The notes under the pieces are model-generated. The model searched no databases, had not been told where the DNA came from, and saw nothing but the letters and a program-made list of their open reading frames with translations. Of a stretch of 64,000 bases of DNA, positions 7,361 through 16,676 are shown piece after piece (position 1 is the stretch's first letter; every line of letters starts with the position of its first letter). The position numbers and the translations under genes were made by a program. The stretch comes from UBA2227 sp036677505 (GTDB taxonomy: Bacteria > Bacillota_I > Bacilli_A > Erysipelotrichales > Erysipelotrichaceae). The stretch lies in NCBI GenBank assembly GCA_036677505.1, contig JAVBWK010000009.1, positions 1-64,000 on the forward strand, read 5' to 3'.

Positions 7361-9071
7361 TCTTTTTATCCTCTTTGGCTTTTCTTTCTTTTTCGGCCTT
7401 TTTTGCATGAAGTTCTTCTTCTTCCAGTTCCGCAATTCTCTTATTGATTCGTTCGACCATGTCATCAATATCCAGTGAAGGTTTGGTTTCACCGCGAAAA
7501 CCGAACAGTTTTTCATTCATGATTTCGACATCCTTGGCGTTAAATCTGGTGTATCCGGAATCTTCATCGATGTCGGTATCCTTTGGTGAAGGTACGGATT
7601 CGGCTTTATTTTTCTGTGCGTTGGCAACTTTGCTCTTTATGGTCATATCCTGTATGTTCAGGATGCTTCGTTCAACAGGAACTCGTGGCACAAAGACAGT
7701 CTCTTCTTGATAGGGCAGTTCAATGGGCAGTTCATCAAAGTAGGGAAAGGTTTCGAAATAGAATCCTTTTCCCAAAATATGAATGAGAACCTCTCCGATA
7801 TCTTTATCAAGATTCTGAATCATCGAAGAGGTTATCAGTTTCTTGGTATAACCGCTGCTAAAGTCGGTCGTCTCGCCGGCAAGATTGGACAAAAACTGAT
7901 GAAAATTCAGATCGTTCGATGGGAATACATACCACAACCGGCAATTGTTTAGGATGTTTTTGGTCGTTGCTTCGGAGTACTTATCTTGCAGTTGACTCAT
8001 TCCTTGAATGACCAGATGAAAGCGGATGTTCCGGCTTCTGGACGCTGATATCATTGAATCAAAATCATCGATAGCCGGAAGACTGGAAAATTCGTCGATG
8101 ATGAAATTCACCCGTTTCGGCAATCTGAGATTTCGGTATTTGGTTGAGGCGATCTCAATCAGACGGCTGTAGCTTTGTTTGATCAGAGCTGCAATGATGG
8201 GGTTAAACTGGGTCTTTTCATCCGGGGATATCACAAACAAGACGGATTTGCGATCGCCGAAATGTTCCAAATCGAAATCACTCTGACACATCATGTCGCG
8301 CAAGGCATTACCGCCATACAGACTGATGGGCTGGCTGAATACAGACCGAATGGACTCACGGGTGTCATTGGGTGCTTCGACGGTCCCGGCAACATTCAAA
8401 GAGGCTTCTGAGTTACGGTCCAATTCGTTATAAAGGTGTTTGAGCAAGAAGGATTCTCTTGAGCGGGTAAAGCCGATAGAGTTGAGGTAGCGGACATTTT
8501 CAATGGTCAGCATTCCCGGTTCGGCCCAGTCTCTGACGATTTGTGCCAGTCCGGTAAAATAATCTTCGGCAGAACTTGGCCAGAAAGAATCTGCCGTGCG
8601 TTTTGCCAGGTTGGAGTAAATGGATTTTGCGAATTCACGGATGCACTCATCTGAGCGGTCGATGTTGCCGTTAAGATAATGTTTGTTTGCCAGTTCCAAG
8701 GGATTCCATCGCGATCCTTTGCCCGGTTCCCTGAAGTTGATACTGAAGATTTCATAATCGTTCGCTTTCAGATACGGATTGAGTTTTTGATAAAGTTCAC
8801 CTTTGGGGTCAACAATGATCATCGAGTCACCACGTTTTGCTGTTGAATAAATCAGTGAAAACACATAGCGGACGGTTTTTGTCGAGTCTGTCGTTCCCTG
8901 GGCTAAGGAGTGTGAAGTTGAGTCATCCACATAAAACCCCTGATCGTCTGCGAATATGACCGGTCCGCCATAGGCTGACTCTTTTTGGGCAAATGGTACA
9001 TACTTTCCATAGTTTCTCACTTCATCCGCAACCGTGAACCGGTTCGATTTTTTCCAATGGTTTGCGTTCAT
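7353..9071 (-). CDS. VirD4/TraG-like coupling protein with degenerate Walker A
   Basis: This 572-aa protein follows VirD4/TraG coupling proteins: MIIVDPKGELYQKL at residue about 84, RWNPLELA, a Walker B (FIIDEFSSLP) near residue 325, and QGMSQLQDKY. Coupling proteins normally recruit DNA or proteins to a type IV channel using ATP. Here the P-loop position reads GTTDSTKT (residues 59-66), losing both inner glycines of GxTGSGKT, and no N-terminal membrane helices are seen. The C-terminus is a charged coiled-coil-like tail. GAGGAGG precedes the ATG at 9071. No other secretion-channel genes are nearby, so the role is probably not conjugation. Confidence 0.75.
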   Translation of the reverse strand: MNANHWKKSNRFTVADEVRNYGKYVPFAQKESAYGGPVIFADDQGFYVDDSTSHSLAQGTTDSTKTVRYVFSLIYSTAKRGDSMIIVDPKGELYQKLNPYLKANDYEIFSINFREPGKGSRWNPLELANKHYLNGNIDRSDECIREFAKSIYSNLAKRTADSFWPSSAEDYFTGLAQIVRDWAEPGMLTIENVRYLNSIGFTRSRESFLLKHLYNELDRNSEASLNVAGTVEAPNDTRESIRSVFSQPISLYGGNALRDMMCQSDFDLEHFGDRKSVLFVISPDEKTQFNPIIAALIKQSYSRLIEIASTKYRNLRLPKRVNFIIDEFSSLPAIDDFDSMISASRSRNIRFHLVIQGMSQLQDKYSEATTKNILNNCRLWYVFPSNDLNFHQFLSNLAGETTDFSSGYTKKLITSSMIQNLDKDIGEVLIHILGKGFYFETFPYFDELPIELPYQEETVFVPRVPVERSILNIQDMTIKSKVANAQKNKAESVPSPKDTDIDEDSGYTRFNAKDVEIMNEKLFGFRGETKPSLDIDDMVERINKRIAELEEEELHAKKAEKERKAKEDKKNE

Positions 9072-9081
9072 TTTTCCTCCT

Positions 9082-9855
9082 CTAGAAACCGAATTTTCTT
9101 TTTGCATGTATGGCTTCAGACTCAGCTTTGCTGCCTTTGAGTGACTGATGAAGCTGATCTTTTGAAACTGAAGATGGTGTATCCCGATAATCATAGATCA
9201 GACTGTCGTACAGCCGTATCATTTCGGTCAGTGATTCGACGGATTTGGATTCAAGCATTTCAATAAACATGGTTTCGAGATACTGGACGGCCTGCTGATC
9301 GAAGCTGACTTTGTTCTCTTTATTTTTGCTGTCAACATAGTCCATCAGATGTTCGATGTTGAGGGTTACAAACTCGAATCTGCGCAAAATCAGCTTCTTG
9401 GATACAAACGTCATGAGATCCTTTTCCTGATTCTGTAAGTTTGTATTGACAATGAAGCAAAACCGAATGCTGTCTTGGTGATCTTGCGCGAAATCCAGCA
9501 AGATCCTCAAACGTTCATCCGCGCAGTCGGATACGAAATCGGAAATATCGATGGCAAACACTCCGATGAACTCGTTATAAATGTCGCTGACAAGATGCGG
9601 TGAATCCAGTAAGCGGATCAGTTCATAATCCGTACAGTCTTTTTTGAGTTTCTGATAGAGAAACGATCGTTTGGCTGAGCGTCTGATGTTCGAAGAAGTT
9701 AGTCCGACTTTGGTCAGTTGCTGTAAAAAGCGGATGCAGTCATCATTTCCGGGAGTGTTTTTAACAATAAATAAATGAGGATTGTTCAGACCGTATTTCT
9801 TCCATTGTTCCATCAGTTCTGCCTGTTGGGCAATTGATTTTTCATTGTTGTACAT
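9082..9855 (-). CDS. hypothetical protein, possible degenerate P-loop partner
   Basis: This 257-aa protein has alternating strands and helices (FIGVFAIDISDFVSD, SIRFCFIVNTNL, LILRRFEFVTLNIEHL) that look like a NTPase-type Rossmann core, but no Walker A is present. It follows the WHH nuclease gene by 11 bases and precedes the VirD4-like gene by 10, each with a good ribosome binding site. It could be an accessory to the VirD4-like protein or an immunity-type protein for the nuclease; nothing in the sequence decides between these. Confidence 0.5.
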   Translation of the reverse strand: MYNNEKSIAQQAELMEQWKKYGLNNPHLFIVKNTPGNDDCIRFLQQLTKVGLTSSNIRRSAKRSFLYQKLKKDCTDYELIRLLDSPHLVSDIYNEFIGVFAIDISDFVSDCADERLRILLDFAQDHQDSIRFCFIVNTNLQNQEKDLMTFVSKKLILRRFEFVTLNIEHLMDYVDSKNKENKVSFDQQAVQYLETMFIEMLESKSVESLTEMIRLYDSLIYDYRDTPSSVSKDQLHQSLKGSKAESEAIHAKRKFGF

Positions 9856-9866
9856 ACGCTTCTCCT

Positions 9867-10541
9867 TTACTGTTGATCCATAGATTCATCGGATGTTGGA
9901 TTGACATCTTCCGGAGCACCCCATAAGGCATATCCGCCGGTATGGCGGTTGGCATCGTGGATCGAACGTTCCACCAGGCTGAAATAACCGACTTCCGGCT
10001 CGTGATGCCACGTGTATTTCTCCGGCAGTTTACCATTACTGATTGCTTCGATTTCCTGTTGAGAAAAGAAATCGTGGAGTTCAGGATCTTCATTGATGGC
10101 TTCTGCGAGCAATTCATTGCACATCTGATTGTGTTCATAACGGGTCAGACCGACACCTTCATCTCCGGTAAAGAGTTCATATACGGCGGGAAACTGCGGA
10201 AAGATGCCTTCTACGGAGATATCATCGGACATTTGGACGGTTCTAGAGCTGTAGGGGACATCTGTATCCTCATCGAGCACCCGGACATCGTTGATTGTAT
10301 TAATTGAGAAGGGCTGACTTACATCCACTTCACCCGGATAGTCCTGGCGGTAACTGGTGCGCAGCAGGTCTGCGAGTTTGTCGAATCCATCGAATGCAGC
10401 ATATTGCGCAGCGATTTCAGCGTTGGTTTCAGTTTCAGCTTCAACTTGTTCGTCAAATATTCCGCCGGTATCCGATTCGATAGGATAATCGATGACTGAA
10501 TTTTCAAACTCATTTGCTGATTCATTTTTCAGGTCTCTCAT
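9867..10541 (-). CDS. WHH-family (HNH/Endo VII) nuclease, toxin-like
   Basis: This 224-aa protein has an acidic N-terminus of about 110 residues and a C-terminal domain (about 112-205) with the WHH signature: YTWHHEPEVGYFSLVERSIH followed by RHTGG. His179, His180, His195 and His200 are the likely metal and catalytic residues. WHH domains are HNH/Endonuclease VII-fold nucleases best known as the tips of bacterial polymorphic toxins that cut nucleic acid in rival cells. No signal peptide is present. AGGAGG stands before the start. It is the first gene of the minus-strand run containing the VirD4-like protein, ClpP and a metallopeptidase-like protein; the partner that would neutralise it is not obvious. 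Confidence 0.75.
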   Translation of the reverse strand: MRDLKNESANEFENSVIDYPIESDTGGIFDEQVEAETETNAEIAAQYAAFDGFDKLADLLRTSYRQDYPGEVDVSQPFSINTINDVRVLDEDTDVPYSSRTVQMSDDISVEGIFPQFPAVYELFTGDEGVGLTRYEHNQMCNELLAEAINEDPELHDFFSQQEIEAISNGKLPEKYTWHHEPEVGYFSLVERSIHDANRHTGGYALWGAPEDVNPTSDESMDQQ

Positions 10542-10769
10542 TGTGTTGTACCTCCTGGTTCGTAACTGATAATTTCATATATACGTTTGCACGAGCAAGC
10601 CATTTTATCAAACTTACTATAAAGTTGTACTTATACGCCTGATTCTCAAATGTGTTGCCTGATCAACTAAAAGCACATTTATCAGTGGTGTAATCAAAGG
10701 ATCGAGAAATAATTTACTTAAGTCATAAGAACAATATAGCCATATGACATCCATCTGTTCAAAGAAAGA

Positions 10770-13319
10770 TTATTCCTTCTTCATACTGAGTTCCTTATCA
10801 ATAACTTGAAATAAAGCAGGAACAGCATTTGATGATACAGGTACATTTTCAGCGGAACATTTGCGAATAAAGTGAACGACAGTACATCTGCAGAGTTTCT
10901 TATGTAATGTGTCATCACAAGAATGACAGATGCTCCTCAGATACTCTGGGATTTTAACGGCGTGTGCCGCAACACTGTTGATATCTTTAATCTCTTGTCT
11001 TCGAGACAGGAATACTTGCATGCTGTATTTTTGAGCTTCGCCGCGAATACTGAATGAACACATTTCGCAGTTTGCCAAGACGCATTCTTTGTATGGCCGA
11101 TATTCTTTGGCATGACTTTGCAAATAATCAGCATGAATTGATGCGATAACTTCATCGGTAACTTCTGAGCAGAGTTCATTGCTTGAGTCTAGAGGAATCT
11201 TTATGGCAAGAGGAGTTCTAAGATGGCGATTCGTAATAACAACCTCTCCAACATCAAGTAAGGGAAGACATTGCTCATATCGCTTGTCTGCACCCATATG
11301 TCGTTGCAATGTACTTGCTTCCGCACCGCTTAGTCTAAAGGATATCAATGTGTCAACATTATCAAGCATCTTACTACCGATTCTAGACGGACTCTGATCC
11401 GAAAAAATGACACCGACCCCGTATGCGCGCATTTCAGTGACAAGATTGACTAAAAGCTGATTCATGGTGCTGTTAAGGGTTTTTTCTTCGATTGTTGATC
11501 CTCCGCCTTGATCTAGTAAGGCATGTGCCTCATCGATTAGAATTATATTTTGAAGCGGCGTACCGCTAATCCGAGTAGCTTTCAAATAGGCCAGAATATT
11601 AATCAGAGTGAGTGCTGAAACCAACGATTTTTGTTCTGGTTCCAATTTCCCCATTTCAATGACAACTTTACCGTTGAGAATGTCTTTGATGTTCGTAGAG
11701 TTGTATGTGTCGAATGTTTTAGGACATCGCTCAATCAGACTTTTTAGTCTAAATGCACCTCCAGCCATTAGATTGCCTTTGACTTCTGAACTGTATGTTG
11801 ATGTTTTAATCACTCGCTGGAACACTTGGATAAACTGAGCCAGATCAAAATTCTGAACAGTTGGACTATTGTTTTTGCTGGAGTCTGTCCACCCGTATTG
11901 AAGATATGCTTCTGTAATTGCTGCTTCAAATAATGAAGGAAGTGGATCAGGCATAGAAATAGCGGCTTTGAAGGCTGATACTAAACTGCTCCGATAGTCG
12001 CCCAAAGTGATTCCTTCGGGAACTCGAAACGGATTGATTTGAAGAGGCACAACATCGGATTCAACTGTGAACACCTTCGACTTTTCAAAAGTATGAATCA
12101 AACTCCGATATTCTTTCTTCACGGGTTCAAGAATCAATACTGAGATATTTTTTTGTACTAAACGCTGAATCATCAATTTAAGAAGGGTAGTTTTCCCTAC
12201 TCCGGATTTTCCAAAAATACCCATGTGCAACACGAAGTCTTCAAGAGACATGAAAATTGACTGATCAGAAATAACACTGTTCCCAATAAAGATTTTGCTC
12301 GATTCATATTTCGTCAAAGCAATGGGCAACAGTTCCTTTTCAGGTAAAATTGAGAACGGATTGGCTCTCACTCCAACAAAGTGATCACTCTGTTTTGGAA
12401 GGGCAAAAATTTGCATTACTTCACCTGATGTCCACCGGCTAAATAAGAAGGTTTGGTTTTTCTTAAGTTCTTCGCAGATTTCCCAAGGACTTGCAAATGC
12501 CGTATATTTAGCAAATTTGCTTAAGCGTGTTAAACAAAATGGTCCTTTTTCAAGAGCTTGTTGTAGTCTTGCAGTTACCAAAGCTGTATTTGTTGCATTT
12601 CCCGTAACTACGATATTTATATCAGCAACAGGTTCAGAAACAGTGTCAGCAAGCATTTGCCAATGATTTGCGATCTTTGCTGCCAGTGTGTCTTTGATAC
12701 TTGTTCCCCAACCATCCGCTGTCTGTAGGCATTGATTGAGGTTTTTAATAATGAATTTTTGCTCAATTTCGCTTACCTTTGAGGGAATCATTTGAATGAT
12801 CAGTGAACAGCCTGACCCGTCAAGAGCAGAATAAATACTTTCCCAATCCACATGATTCACCATAGGTATATACATGTATTCGCTTTTTTGTCCGTATTCG
12901 GTAGCAGGTGTCTTCGTTAATCCCCATACAGTATCATAGTTCAGGTTTCGGTTGATAGCAGAAAGATCGTCAAAAGAACATTCCGTAATTCTATAACCGA
13001 ATCGACGCAAGACACTTGTCAACCCGTTTGTATATGCTGTATGTCTGACTTGACAGTCTTTTTCAAGCTGTCCATAGCTACGAACAGTAATCAAATGATC
13101 GATCCGACCACCTTGTTTTGCCTCGGCGCAACGCATGAGTTCAACGGAAATCTGGCCCTCACCATTTGAGGAAAGATAGCATGCATCATGACAAAGTGTT
13201 TTTGCTATGTTGAGTTTTGATGTAATATTGGAATCGAGAGACGGATCGGTAATTGGAACAGCCTCGATTCTATATGAGGTAAGCAAGAAATATCGTTGAT
13301 TTGCATAAAAAGACTTCAT
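10770..13319 (-). CDS. HerA/VirB4-type ATPase with cysteine-rich tail
   Basis: This 849-aa protein has an N-terminal half resembling the non-catalytic part of VirB4/HerA proteins, then an intact Walker A (MGIFGKSGVGKTTLLKL, near residue 370), LILEPVKKEYRSL, and Walker B (IILIDEAHALLD, near 590). It is therefore a hexameric DNA- or protein-pumping ATPase of the HerA-FtsK superfamily. The last 130 residues add CVLANCEMC and CHSCDDTLHKKLCRC, probably zinc sites. AAGGAGG precedes the start, and it lies 5 bases after the zinc-TPR membrane protein gene at the end of the ubiquitin-like operon. The combination with E1/E2 genes suggests the conjugation pathway acts on or through a translocase (inference). 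Confidence 0.8.
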   Translation of the reverse strand: MKSFYANQRYFLLTSYRIEAVPITDPSLDSNITSKLNIAKTLCHDACYLSSNGEGQISVELMRCAEAKQGGRIDHLITVRSYGQLEKDCQVRHTAYTNGLTSVLRRFGYRITECSFDDLSAINRNLNYDTVWGLTKTPATEYGQKSEYMYIPMVNHVDWESIYSALDGSGCSLIIQMIPSKVSEIEQKFIIKNLNQCLQTADGWGTSIKDTLAAKIANHWQMLADTVSEPVADINIVVTGNATNTALVTARLQQALEKGPFCLTRLSKFAKYTAFASPWEICEELKKNQTFLFSRWTSGEVMQIFALPKQSDHFVGVRANPFSILPEKELLPIALTKYESSKIFIGNSVISDQSIFMSLEDFVLHMGIFGKSGVGKTTLLKLMIQRLVQKNISVLILEPVKKEYRSLIHTFEKSKVFTVESDVVPLQINPFRVPEGITLGDYRSSLVSAFKAAISMPDPLPSLFEAAITEAYLQYGWTDSSKNNSPTVQNFDLAQFIQVFQRVIKTSTYSSEVKGNLMAGGAFRLKSLIERCPKTFDTYNSTNIKDILNGKVVIEMGKLEPEQKSLVSALTLINILAYLKATRISGTPLQNIILIDEAHALLDQGGGSTIEEKTLNSTMNQLLVNLVTEMRAYGVGVIFSDQSPSRIGSKMLDNVDTLISFRLSGAEASTLQRHMGADKRYEQCLPLLDVGEVVITNRHLRTPLAIKIPLDSSNELCSEVTDEVIASIHADYLQSHAKEYRPYKECVLANCEMCSFSIRGEAQKYSMQVFLSRRQEIKDINSVAAHAVKIPEYLRSICHSCDDTLHKKLCRCTVVHFIRKCSAENVPVSSNAVPALFQVIDKELSMKKE

Positions 13320-13324
13320 AATGA

Positions 13325-13960
13325 TTACCTCCTTTTAAATGGATTTTCTTTCAGGTCGGCTGGTTTTTCCAGTTGTTTTCTCAGAGAAGAAATCGGATTC
13401 AGGTTGTGAAGTTTGTACAAAGAAATACCGGCAGTGATTACAAGAAAGAATGCATATATATCGAGATTTGCTTGAGAGAATAGAGCAACAAGCACTATGG
13501 ATAAGCCAGATGTAAAAATCCAGATGATGATACGATGGCTTTGTGCCTGTACCTCCTGCCGATACTTCATGTCTTTGTTTCTGCAATAATTGATCATTGA
13601 AGAATCAATGCTTGAAAGGCGAGCGCATTTGTCCCATGCTGTGGAGGCATTTGTCCTCATATATGCATCTTGCATATCGTAGTCACTGTAATCTTTAGTT
13701 GCTGCCTGAAACAAGGTTTTATATAGTTTTGCATCCGCCGGATATTGGTTTATCAGCGTTTGAAGTTGAGTAATCGTCTGTGTCCAATTGCCAGCGCGAA
13801 GATGTTGTAACGCGTTATCATAAGCACGATCGTATTGCATCATTTGTTGCTCACGTTGTTGATCAGCTATCGGAAGTCCGCAATCATCACAGACATTTTG
13901 AATTCGTTGTCTATTGTAATGATAGCTTTGGCATCCGCATCGGGAACAAACCCAGGTCAT
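13325..13960 (-). CDS. zinc-ribbon, TPR-like membrane protein
   Basis: This 211-aa protein has an N-terminal zinc ribbon (C5-x2-C8 and C24-x2-C27), a helical stretch resembling a tetratricopeptide unit (ALQHLRAGNWTQTITQLQTL), and two membrane helices near residues 143-182. The C-terminus is short and basic. The layout suggests a membrane-anchored adaptor with its ribbon and helices in the cytoplasm. It has an AGGGG-type site before its start and is followed 5 bases later by the HerA/VirB4-type gene. It belongs to the operon of ubiquitin-like genes; its precise role is unknown. Confidence 0.6.
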   Translation of the reverse strand: MTWVCSRCGCQSYHYNRQRIQNVCDDCGLPIADQQREQQMMQYDRAYDNALQHLRAGNWTQTITQLQTLINQYPADAKLYKTLFQAATKDYSDYDMQDAYMRTNASTAWDKCARLSSIDSSMINYCRNKDMKYRQEVQAQSHRIIIWIFTSGLSIVLVALFSQANLDIYAFFLVITAGISLYKLHNLNPISSLRKQLEKPADLKENPFKRR

Positions 13961-13989
13961 AATTACCCCTCACTTTCTATTCGGGCAGA

Positions 13990-14559
13990 CTATCTGTTTC
14001 TGGGAGGTAAAGGAACTGATGGGGTTGCAGAATTTCGGTTATTTTCCGATTCATTGGATGTTGGCCTCATTGTCCCTCTGAGAGAGCTTTCGTTATTTTC
14101 AACATGTCGTGCATTTTGATGAGATTCAAACTCTGAGTTGTGATAGTCATCATGCTGCTCGATTGGGTCGATAGGTGATACAGAAATTCTGTTGGGTTTC
14201 ATTGCAGATATGAACATAGGTAATAAGCAAATCAAATAAACAAGCAGTGTAATTGTCAGTGCAAAAAGGGATGAGCGGATGGATGCATCGAACACTAACA
14301 ACAGAATACATACGGTTATGGCTATCAGTTCAAGAATACATGCCATGATAGCTAAACCAGCTGTTTTTCTCAGACCGAATAACCAATAGGCAGCAAATGA
14401 GATGATTGGAGGGATTGTAGTAAGTAGTGATCCTAAATAATATACTGGTACATGTGATACGGCACTTGCTGGGGCCAACCAATAATAGAATAGTTGTGGG
14501 AGCAGGATAACTGACAAGAGTACGGGGATAAGAGCAATCGTGAATTTTCTGTTTTTCAT
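13990..14559 (-). CDS. four-helix membrane protein with proline-rich tail
   Basis: This 189-aa protein has four hydrophobic segments in the first 120 residues, then a polar, probably disordered tail ending in TPSVPLPPRNR. That ending is one of several PLPPR-type motifs shared by neighbouring operon proteins. No enzyme motif is visible. It lies 12 bases downstream of the SPFH protein gene. A plausible role is a membrane anchor that docks a partner through its tail (inference). Confidence 0.6.
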   Translation of the reverse strand: MKNRKFTIALIPVLLSVILLPQLFYYWLAPASAVSHVPVYYLGSLLTTIPPIISFAAYWLFGLRKTAGLAIMACILELIAITVCILLLVFDASIRSSLFALTITLLVYLICLLPMFISAMKPNRISVSPIDPIEQHDDYHNSEFESHQNARHVENNESSLRGTMRPTSNESENNRNSATPSVPLPPRNR

Positions 14560-14571
14560 GTTAATTTCCTT

Positions 14572-15669
14572 TCATTCACTCAGTACGTGACCGCAAATCT
14601 GACATATCGTTGTATTTTTTGGTATAGATCCTTTGCAAATCGGACATTGCTTGAAACGACTTGGCATCGGTGGAGGTGAATCTGCGGTTGATGAATTCTC
14701 ATGCGGTCGGTTTCTCTCGCCGCCAAATAAGTCAGTGTGTTGTGTCATCGAAGCAATGGGTTCACGAATGAACGGTAGTATCTGCGATAACATCATCATT
14801 TGTAAGATGGGAGTCATTTCGCTTGTTCTTGCTGAACAAGGTGAGTTTTGATCTGAACTAAAACCTCCTCTCGCGGGTAAACCTGTCATCAACTCCGCCA
14901 ATGTCCGACTATCGAGATTTCCTTTCCAAATACGATCCAAATGATCGAGTTCGAGATCTGTTTTAGTCTTTGCTTCAGCATATGATTGCTCAAGATTGTT
15001 AAGTCTTGCCATTTCACCATCAGAAATATTGATGCTTGTCAATGAGAAATGAGTTAGATTGATGCCGAAGTCTGCAAGACGTTTTTTTGAGTTTGACATG
15101 ACCTCATTACTCATGACAGACAGCCGGCCATTGAACTGATCAATTCTGTGCTTGGATAGTTCATTGGTTAATACTTCGCGAATCGGTTTTAGCATAATTT
15201 GCTGAATTGATGCATCGAGCGATTCTTCATTAAATATCGAAGTATAGGATCCCACAAGTCGCTCAAGGATCAATAATGGATCACCAATATTGAAGGTAAG
15301 TGTGCAAGCTGCCTTGGCCTTCATGGTCAAACGAAATCTATGTTCTGCAAAAGGAAATTCACCGGTACCCAGTTGCAGAAACTTTGATTTATTTGTAGAT
15401 ATGAAGTATACCGATACTGTAGTTCCGGTATCTCCTTGTGTCATGATATTACGTAAACTAACGAAGAAGGGGTCAACCCCTGTGAAGATTTCGTATTGTC
15501 CCGGGTTATATCTTTTTGATAATATTCCATTGATTGCTACAAATGCGGATGTACCTGGCGGAACGACCAGAATGCTTCCGTTGACAATGGCATTATTAAA
15601 TCCGCTCACATCTGGGATGATGCGAATAAGGCCATTTCCTGAGGGATCTCTGATCACTGATTTGTACAT
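14572..15669 (-). CDS. SPFH-domain protein with C-terminal zinc ribbon
   Basis: This 365-aa protein has an SPFH/band-7-like core over residues about 25-235 (ILVVPPGTSAFVAINGI near the start, then INISDGEMARLNNLEQSYAE), close to the YdjI/virion-core group of Firmicutes. A disordered, proline-containing linker (DSPPPMPSRFKQ) follows. The C-terminus is a zinc ribbon with two CxIC pairs (QCPICKGSIPKNTTICQIC). SPFH proteins oligomerise into membrane-associated cages or microdomains. Placed in an operon with E1, E2 and JAMM genes, it may be the scaffold or substrate of the conjugation pathway (inference). It lies 23 bases after the transglutaminase-like gene. Confidence 0.7.
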   Translation of the reverse strand: MYKSVIRDPSGNGLIRIIPDVSGFNNAIVNGSILVVPPGTSAFVAINGILSKRYNPGQYEIFTGVDPFFVSLRNIMTQGDTGTTVSVYFISTNKSKFLQLGTGEFPFAEHRFRLTMKAKAACTLTFNIGDPLLILERLVGSYTSIFNEESLDASIQQIMLKPIREVLTNELSKHRIDQFNGRLSVMSNEVMSNSKKRLADFGINLTHFSLTSINISDGEMARLNNLEQSYAEAKTKTDLELDHLDRIWKGNLDSRTLAELMTGLPARGGFSSDQNSPCSARTSEMTPILQMMMLSQILPFIREPIASMTQHTDLFGGERNRPHENSSTADSPPPMPSRFKQCPICKGSIPKNTTICQICGHVLSE

Positions 15670-15692
15670 AACGATCTCCTTTCAACTGGTAA

Positions 15693-16676
15693 TTAACCAG
15701 TTATGATCACAGCTGTCTGAAGGGAACAATTGACATATACTCCATAGTTTCTGCTTTGTTCGGCTTCATAGAGTGCTCTTTCCACTGCATTGAAAATACC
15801 TTTATGATCATTTTTAAATGTAATCTGAACATATATAGGTAATTGATGTCCGGTATTGATATGCTTGGTAATAAACTTGTTTAAAGCATGCTGAGAGTCA
15901 GCTTTTAATCCGTAAGTACGATAGTAGTTTAAGTCCTCATTGTCACACTTAGGCAGATAATCAGCGGTGAAATCAGAATGATCCACACTGATTTGCCTGT
16001 CACTCAAATTGAAATAGTTATAATGAAGAATGCCTTCGGTTGGTTTGTCCCAAGTCACATCACAATGTACCGGCTGACCATTTATCCATGCGATTGTCCA
16101 GCAATGCCAAGTATCTGATTTGGATTTCCCGAATATTTTTATACAAGGAATACCCAGTTTTCGTAAGCATAAGAGAAGTAATGCATTGTACCCCTCACAA
16201 ACAGCAGATGAGTATAGCAGAGGACCTACAATGTTGTGATCCGTATCGCTGTCAGTTCTCACATAGTTAAGTTTTTTTGCTATTCGTTCATAAACCAGCT
16301 TCTGTTGATGAAGAGTTGGAAGATATGAAGTTCCTTTTACAAGTTGATTCAGTGATTTGCTTAGCTGGGTGTTAATTCTTACGATGTCTGCTGGTTTGTA
16401 TAGAATGGTGCACTTGAGAGTCCCGTTGTTTCCGACTCGTGTAAACTCACTTTGATTTCCAATGAAGAAGAATTCAGGGTGATCGTCTTTCAATGCTTTC
16501 AGTGCTGAGAAGCAATCTGATGCGGCAGATTTTGAATCAATCAATCTCAAGGGTACAATTGGAGAATAGTCACTTCTTGAAAAATGATCGAGGATTTTAT
16601 CGTAGAAATAACTGCCTTGGTTACTTAAAAGATTTCGATAGAATTTGCTTCCCAGATTGCTTGGGAGACCGTTCAT
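15693..16676 (-). CDS. transglutaminase-like (papain-fold) protein
   Basis: This 327-aa protein has the transglutaminase-core triad in order: Cys160 in SSAVCEGYNALLLLC, His191 in DTWHCWTIAWINGQ, and Asp206 in VHCDVTWD. In bacteria this fold often acts as a cysteine peptidase, and papain-like folds are also used by deubiquitinating enzymes. Its start overlaps the JAMM gene stop (ATGA), so the two are translationally coupled; together they would give two different peptidases for removing or processing the ubiquitin-like protein (inference). No signal peptide is present, so it should act in the cytoplasm. Confidence 0.72.
   Translation of the reverse strand: MNGLPSNLGSKFYRNLLSNQGSYFYDKILDHFSRSDYSPIVPLRLIDSKSAASDCFSALKALKDDHPEFFFIGNQSEFTRVGNNGTLKCTILYKPADIVRINTQLSKSLNQLVKGTSYLPTLHQQKLVYERIAKKLNYVRTDSDTDHNIVGPLLYSSAVCEGYNALLLLCLRKLGIPCIKIFGKSKSDTWHCWTIAWINGQPVHCDVTWDKPTEGILHYNYFNLSDRQISVDHSDFTADYLPKCDNEDLNYYRTYGLKADSQHALNKFITKHINTGHQLPIYVQITFKNDHKGIFNAVERALYEAEQSRNYGVYVNCSLQTAVIITG

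Noticed and set aside
4551..10541. A complete type IV secretion or conjugation system
   Set aside because: Only a VirD4-like protein with a broken P-loop and a distant HerA/VirB4-like ATPase are present; no relaxase, channel proteins, pilin or oriT was seen.
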